Of a stretch of DNA of 9,360 nt, positions 6,379 to 9,360 are shown piece after piece (position 1 is the first letter of the stretch; the number at the start of each line of letters is the position of its first letter). The notes under the pieces were generated by a model, which was not told the DNA's origin, did no database searches, and saw only the letters and a list, made by a program, of their open reading frames with translations. Location of the stretch: the NCBI GenBank assembly GCA_023134935.1, contig JAGLUD010000174.1, positions 1-9,360 of the forward strand, read 5' to 3'. The DNA comes from Paracoccaceae bacterium (GTDB lineage: Bacteria > Pseudomonadota > Alphaproteobacteria > Rhodobacterales > Rhodobacteraceae). The position numbers and the translations under genes are program-made.

Positions 6379-7608
6379 ATGGATTTTGAGTTAAATATTG
6401 GTGCAGAAAAGCCGATAAAATTTCGGAAACCAGAAACACTGCAAAAGTGGGTGAATGGGGAAAAGGAATTTTGGAGTTGGCTTGCCTCGAGTGGGTCGAG
6501 GTATGGAACCGCTTTGTGGAATGAGTTTTCCCCCCAATTTGGTGCCCTAGATCAACATATAGTCAATCTAATTTCGAATCCTGAAAACCCGCAAATGCAA
6601 GGACGAGTGCAAAGCATAATTAACTCGTTTCAAGTAAAATTGTCTAACGATAGTTACATTTATTCAAAAAGTAATTTGGCAGAATTCATAACTTTAGAAA
6701 GAAAAACATCAGACGATATAGCCGCTAGCATAGCATATATTGCGACTAGGCAGCCTGGGCAAAACCTCGATAGCCAAGTTGATACACTTATGGCTGTAGC
6801 TGAATTATCTGAGTATAAACGCGGGACTTCTGTGACAGGCTCCTCGGCTGCCGTTGTCTCACTAGAAAACTCTAGAAACGAGTTGCTATTACTATTGGAC
6901 GAAGCAGCGAATGCTTCTGAAAATCGCATCACCAAACTAGACTCACTAATCAAAGATCGTGAACAAAAACTGCAATCATCCACTACAGCGATGGCAAAAG
7001 TCCTCGCGGCACACAAGACAAATACACACAACGACAGATTCGCACTACAAACTGAAACCAAAGACAAAACCGATTTATTTGTAGGCGAACTGAAAGAAGA
7101 ATTGGCTCAAATCAAGCAATTTTACGAAACTGAAGTGGCGCTTCTAGAGCCTATTGAATATTGGAAGAAAAAATCACGAAACCACAAAATCGCAACGGGC
7201 ATATTTGCTCTTGTATTCCTAGTATATTGCTACGTCTCGGTGGATTTGTTGCGTGACTATTTGATGAGTTTCGAGAGTGGATTAACTGGCTTCATCACCT
7301 TTTGGAAAGATGCCACGATTAGCGCGTTTGCAGCGTTTGCCGGAATCATCGGAAACGGTATGGTTTTTGCTCGGTTATTGTATCGATTATTTTCAAGTCA
7401 GCTTCATCTTTGGAATGACTCCAGCGAGCGCGTTACGATGATTCAAACATACTTGTCGATGGCGCAAAAAGGCCACGCAAAAGAAGAATTTTTAGGCGCA
7501 TTGTTATACCGACTGTTCAGCCCAGCTTCTGATGGCGTTGTGAAAGATGATTTGAATTCGATAAGTGTTATGGATGCTTTTATTAACAAAATGGGAAGTG
7601 GCTCTTAG
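6379..7608 (+). CDS. Coiled-coil, two-helix membrane protein of unknown function (DUF6161-like C-terminus)
   Basis: A 409-residue protein that begins 2 nt after the thyX stop, using a GGAGG (about 6368-6372) inside the end of thyX, so translation should be coupled. Residues 1-155 are polar and include W24/F31/W32/W34. About 158-255 is rich in heptad-like leucines and charged residues and probably forms a coiled coil. Two hydrophobic helices follow (about 271-291 and 313-333) with a short loop between. The C-terminal portion holds LEPIEYWKKKSRNHK (256-270), SSQLHLWNDSSERVTMIQTYL (339-359) and LFSPASDGVVKDD (379-391). This pattern resembles what I recall of DUF6161 proteins, but I cannot search to confirm. 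Base composition is clearly AT-richer than thyX and its other neighbours, which suggests horizontal gain. No catalytic motif is evident. A role in stress or phage defence is only suggested by the HigBA pair downstream. Confidence 0.8.
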   Translation: MDFELNIGAEKPIKFRKPETLQKWVNGEKEFWSWLASSGSRYGTALWNEFSPQFGALDQHIVNLISNPENPQMQGRVQSIINSFQVKLSNDSYIYSKSNLAEFITLERKTSDDIAASIAYIATRQPGQNLDSQVDTLMAVAELSEYKRGTSVTGSSAAVVSLENSRNELLLLLDEAANASENRITKLDSLIKDREQKLQSSTTAMAKVLAAHKTNTHNDRFALQTETKDKTDLFVGELKEELAQIKQFYETEVALLEPIEYWKKKSRNHKIATGIFALVFLVYCYVSVDLLRDYLMSFESGLTGFITFWKDATISAFAAFAGIIGNGMVFARLLYRLFSSQLHLWNDSSERVTMIQTYLSMAQKGHAKEEFLGALLYRLFSPASDGVVKDDLNSISVMDAFINKMGSGS

Positions 7609-7642
7609 TAGCCACCAATCCGATAAACCAAAACCACCCAAA

Positions 7643-7680
7643 AGGGGCGATCCCGATCCCCCCAAAAGGGGATCGCCCCT
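7643..7680. repeat. 12-bp perfect inverted repeat with 14-nt loop
   Basis: AGGGGCGATCCC (7643-7654) is perfectly complementary to GGGATCGCCCCT (7669-7680). The loop contains CCCCAAAAG, and CCCCAAAAGGGG (7660-7671) is itself a small palindrome that competes with the main stem. The element sits 35 bp after the DUF6161-like gene. It lacks a T-run on the plus strand, so it is not a textbook intrinsic terminator, but such a strong stem may still end transcripts or stop 3' decay. Confidence 0.75.
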
Positions 7681-7697
7681 GTGCATCTGCGATGCAC
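7681..7697. repeat. 7-bp hairpin directly abutting the 12-bp inverted repeat
   Basis: GTGCATC (7681-7687), a TGC loop and GATGCAC (7691-7697) form a tight hairpin that begins at the base after the larger stem ends. Two back-to-back perfect stems look like one structured unit, perhaps a dispersed intergenic repeat. Confidence 0.7.
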
Positions 7698-7763
7698 ATT
7701 GCACCAAGTTCAAACCGCTCCCCCCTCCCCTTAACCTTTCCTTATTGTTTTCCCATCAAAATA

Positions 7764-7789
7764 TGTTACACATTACGTAACGGGTAACA
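7764..7789. promoter_or_regulatory. Nested inverted repeats ahead of higBA, probable antitoxin operator
   Basis: TGTTAC (7764-7769) and GTAACA (7784-7789) form a perfect outer pair. GTTAC (7765-7769) also pairs with GTAAC (7777-7781), and TTACGTAA (7773-7780) is a palindrome inside. The block ends 2 nt before the toxin ATG (7792). HigA-type antitoxins usually bind palindromes over their own promoter, so this is a sensible operator. I found no convincing -35/-10 pair. Confidence 0.5.
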
Positions 7790-7791
7790 AT

Positions 7792-8073
7792 ATGATCAAA
7801 TCTTTCACCTGCCGCCGGACCCGCACGTTGTTCGACACTAACATCGCCCACCGGCAATTCCGCCCCTTTGCACGGCAAGCCAAGCGCAAGTTGTTGATGC
7901 TCGACGCGGCAACCGATGTGATTGATTTACGCAGCCCGCTGGGCAACCGGCTTGAAAAACTTTCCGGCGACCGCGCTGGTCAGTACTCGATACGAATTAA
8001 CGACCAATGGCGGATTACCTTCCGCTGGCATAACGGAGACGCCCACGATGTCGAAATCTGTGACTACCATTAA
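7792..8073 (+). CDS. higB: HigB-type toxin (RelE/ParE superfamily)
   Basis: A 93-residue protein with the layout of HigB-like toxins, ribosome-dependent mRNA endonucleases of the RelE fold. It starts MIKSF, as many HigB proteins do. 'LLMLDAATDVIDL' is the central helix-strand, and 'RLEKLSGDRAGQYSIRINDQWRITFRW' is the diagnostic core with the basic and aromatic residues used in mRNA cleavage. It ends EICDYH, again typical. The length is usual for the family. The toxin comes first and overlaps the antitoxin gene by 26 nt, the normal HigBA order. The Shine-Dalgarno (AACGGG) is weak and lies inside the inverted repeats, so HigA binding could reduce toxin synthesis. Confidence 0.9.
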   Translation: MIKSFTCRRTRTLFDTNIAHRQFRPFARQAKRKLLMLDAATDVIDLRSPLGNRLEKLSGDRAGQYSIRINDQWRITFRWHNGDAHDVEICDYH

Positions 8074-8362
8074 CCCCATCCATCCGGGCGAAATTCTGCG
8101 GGCAGAATTCCTCGATGAACTCGGCCTAAGCGCGCGCGCCCTTGCCATGCATCTGGGCGTGCCAACCAACCGTATCACTCGCGTGATCAACGGCCAGTCC
8201 GCCATGACTGCCGAAACCGCCAGCCTCCTCGCCGCCGCCCTGAACACCACACCCGAATTCTGGATGAACCTGCAACTGCGTTTCGACATGGAAACCGCCC
8301 GTGCCGACCAAGGCATTGTCGCCCGCGTCAGCGCGATTCCGGCGTTAGCAATGGTTGGATAG
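8048..8362 (+). CDS. higA: HigA-family antitoxin (XRE-type helix-turn-helix)
   Basis: The chosen ATG at 8048 gives 104 residues beginning MSKSVTTINPIHPGEILRAEF; the I-H-P-G-E-I-L-R motif marks HigA/VapI antitoxins. The helix-turn-helix runs from about 26 to 70 (LGLSARALAMHLGVPTNRITRVINGQSAMTAETA), and 'TPEFWMNLQ' follows as in the family. The frame is open further upstream, but that extension overlaps the toxin and is not conserved. GGAG lies about 11 nt before the ATG. The protein should bind and neutralise the toxin and repress the operon through the inverted repeats upstream of higB. The stop is 8 nt from the convergent CBS gene's stop. Confidence 0.92.
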   Translation: MSKSVTTINPIHPGEILRAEFLDELGLSARALAMHLGVPTNRITRVINGQSAMTAETASLLAAALNTTPEFWMNLQLRFDMETARADQGIVARVSAIPALAMVG

Positions 8363-8370
8363 CAACCACC

Positions 8371-8799
8371 CTACCGCGTTATATACGTCTCCAGCTGATC
8401 GATGATAAACTTCTGCCCGTCGATAATGCTCTTCACCAGATCCCCGATGGAGATGACCCCGACCACAACATTCTCCTCCAGCACCGGTAAGTGCCGCACG
8501 CTGCGGCTGGTCATCACGGCCATACATTCCTCCACCGTTTCGCCCAAACTGGTGCAGATAACCGTCGGCTCCATAATATCGCCCACCACCGTATTCGGCG
8601 AGGAACGCCCCTTCAGAAAAACATTCCGCGCATAGTGCCGCTCGGTGATAATACCCGCCAGCCGCTCGCCTTCCATCACCACCAGCGACCCGACATTCTC
8701 GTCCGCCATCAGTTTGATCGCAGCAAAAACGCTGTCGTCCGGCCCGATAGAAAGAACCTCGCGTCCCTTGGTATCGAGCAATTGTTTGATCGTCGTCAT
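8371..8799 (-). CDS. Two-CBS-domain protein
   Basis: A 142-residue cytoplasmic protein made almost entirely of a CBS pair (Bateman module): CBS1 at about 13-66 (LSIGPDDSVFAAIKLM, GSLVVMEGERLAGIITERHYAR) and CBS2 at about 76-128 (VICTSLGETVEECMAVM, RHLPVLEENVVVGVISIGDLVK). Such stand-alone pairs bind adenosine nucleotides such as AMP, ATP or SAM and act as energy or ligand sensors. A short C-terminal helix (KFIIDQLETYI) may aid dimerisation. AGGAGGG about 8 nt upstream supports the start at 8799. The partner it regulates is not visible in the window. It is divergent from fumC and convergent with higA. Confidence 0.92.
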   Translation of the reverse strand: MTTIKQLLDTKGREVLSIGPDDSVFAAIKLMADENVGSLVVMEGERLAGIITERHYARNVFLKGRSSPNTVVGDIMEPTVICTSLGETVEECMAVMTSRSVRHLPVLEENVVVGVISIGDLVKSIIDGQKFIIDQLETYITR

Positions 8800-8826
8800 A
8801 ACTTCGCCCTCCTATGGTTCACCACC

Positions 8827-8835
8827 AGTATAGCA
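8827..8835 (-). promoter_or_regulatory. Extended -10 promoter element for the CBS gene
   Basis: On the minus strand TGCTATACT (8835-8827) has the TGn extension plus a five-of-six -10 match (TATACT). No good -35 stands 17 bp upstream, which fits an extended -10 promoter. It lies 28 bp before the start codon. Confidence 0.5.
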
Positions 8836-8876
8836 CATTTTCAAATTCCACGCCGGAACCCGCCGCAAATGGCCCG

Positions 8877-8892
8877 TTAACCCCTCATTAAC
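8877..8892 (+). promoter_or_regulatory. CtrA-type binding site, TTAA-N7-TTAAC
   Basis: TTAA (8877-8880), seven bases, then TTAAC (8888-8892) is a perfect match to the full CtrA consensus known from Caulobacter and other alphaproteobacteria. It lies between the divergent CBS and fumC genes, about 70 bp upstream of the likely fumC -35. Site function is inferred from consensus only. Confidence 0.45.
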
Positions 8893-8914
8893 CACACAAA
8901 AACGTACATACGTG

Positions 8915-8947
8915 TTGTGCACGCATTGTGTACGGGTTGTGTACGCC
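8915..8947. repeat. Three tandem 11-bp repeats, TTGTGYACGSN
   Basis: TTGTGCACGCA (8915-8925), TTGTGTACGGG (8926-8936) and TTGTGTACGCC (8937-8947) follow each other without a gap. All share TTGTGYACG. The 11-bp period puts each copy near the same face of the helix, as expected for an array of binding sites. The array ends 16 bp before the fumC -35. Confidence 0.75.
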
Positions 8948-8963
8948 GTTTTTCACTCTTTTA

Positions 8964-8992
8964 TTGATGCTTTCGGCCCCGTCCGCTACAAC
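8964..8992 (+). promoter_or_regulatory. Sigma-70-type promoter of fumC
   Basis: TTGATG (8964-8969) and TACAAC (8987-8992) are separated by exactly 17 bp. Transcription would start near 8999, giving a leader of about 24 nt that contains the Shine-Dalgarno. Confidence 0.55.
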
Positions 8993-9022
8993 GGTTGCAG
9001 CGCAGCAAACAGGAGCCGACCC

Positions 9023-9360
9023 ATGACCAAAACCCGCACCGAAACCGACAGCTTTGGCCCCCTAGAGGTCCCTTCAGACAAGTACTGGGGCGCCCAAACC
9101 CAACGCTCCCTGATGAACTTTCCGATAGGTTGGGAGAAGCAACCAATCGCCATAGTCCGCGCCCTCGGCGTCATCAAAAAAGGCTGCGCGCAGGCCAACA
9201 TTTCCCTTGGTAAACTGCCCCCCGAAATCGGCGACAAGATCATCCAAGCCGCCTCCGAAGTCATCGACGGGACCCTAGACGATCACTTCCCGCTAGTCGT
9301 CTGGCAAACCGGTTCCGGCACCCAATCCAACATGAACGCCAACGAGGTAATCGCCAACCG
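9023..9360 (+). CDS. fumC: Class II fumarate hydratase FumC (3' end outside window)
   Basis: Class II fumarase interconverts fumarate and L-malate in the citric acid cycle without an iron-sulfur cluster. The first 112 codons are present. '[22 protein letters not shown]' (residues 8-29) is the conserved N-terminus of the fumarase/aspartase superfamily. '[25 protein letters not shown]', at the window edge, contains the substrate-site GSGTQSNMN segment and is nearly the same as the Escherichia coli enzyme. The catalytic SS-loop lies beyond the window. The start has AGGAG 7 nt upstream. Aspartate ammonia-lyase is a relative, but these motifs read as fumarase. The upstream region carries a 17-bp-spaced promoter, an 11-bp repeat array and a CtrA-type site. 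Confidence 0.94.
   Translation, partial: MTKTRTETDSFGPLEVPSDKYWGAQTQRSLMNFPIGWEKQPIAIVRALGVIKKGCAQANISLGKLPPEIGDKIIQAASEVIDGTLDDHFPLVVWQTGSGTQSNMNANEVIAN

Noticed and set aside
7643..7680. Intrinsic terminator
   Set aside because: The stem is strong but no T-run follows on the plus strand, so I list it as a repeat.
7565..7780. 71-codon open frame with PPKRGDPDPPKRG
   Set aside because: The repeat peptide is a by-product of the inverted-repeat DNA, and the frame overlaps the end of the preceding gene without a ribosome-binding site.
1..9360. CRISPR array, insertion sequence, integrase or tRNA attachment site
   Set aside because: No spaced direct repeats of CRISPR length, no transposase or integrase reading frame, and no tRNA gene were seen on either strand.

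Overview
The window looks like a chromosomal segment of an alphaproteobacterium, most likely a Rhodobacteraceae/Roseobacter-type organism. The evidence is a circularly permuted two-piece tmRNA gene, a pair of DUF1194 von Willebrand-like proteins behind a VOC/glyoxalase gene, ThyX with a C-ending codon style, and a TTAA-N7-TTAAC (CtrA-type) site. The taxonomic assignment is inferred; no marker gene such as 16S is present.

Layout. 1-487 (minus, cut by the window edge): a membrane-anchored DUF302 protein, divergent from two hotdog-fold thioesterase genes at 623-1507 (plus). The second thioesterase gene is broken by one in-frame TAA. 1508-1871 (minus): permuted ssrA (tmRNA) with its own promoter, encoding the tag ANDNRAPSKMAIAA. 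1881-2516 (minus): a sulfotransferase-like protein. 2585-4335 (minus): an apparent three-gene operon of a glyoxalase-I-like VOC protein and two exported DUF1194 proteins. 4444-5301 (minus): an unrecognised four-helix membrane protein with a soluble C-terminal domain. 5468-6376 (plus): thyX, the flavin-dependent thymidylate synthase. 6379-7608 (plus): an AT-richer, two-helix, coiled-coil membrane protein (DUF6161-like), starting 2 nt after the thyX stop. 7643-7697: an unusual double inverted repeat. 7792-8362 (plus): a HigBA-type toxin-antitoxin pair. 8371-8799 (minus): a two-CBS-domain protein. 9023-9360 (plus, cut by the window edge): fumC.

Core functions (tmRNA ribosome rescue, dTMP synthesis, fumarase) alternate with accessory material. 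The most accessory-looking stretch is 6379-8362: a compositionally distinct membrane protein of unknown function, an inverted-repeat element and a toxin-antitoxin module, sitting between thyX and the CBS/fumC pair. This is the best candidate for a poorly described, possibly defence-related system, but no function can be proved from sequence alone.

The least expected non-coding signals are the split tmRNA, three perfectly phased 11-bp repeats and a CtrA-type site upstream of fumC, and the nested inverted repeats over the higBA start. No gene-free gap exceeds about 225 bases once the tmRNA is counted.
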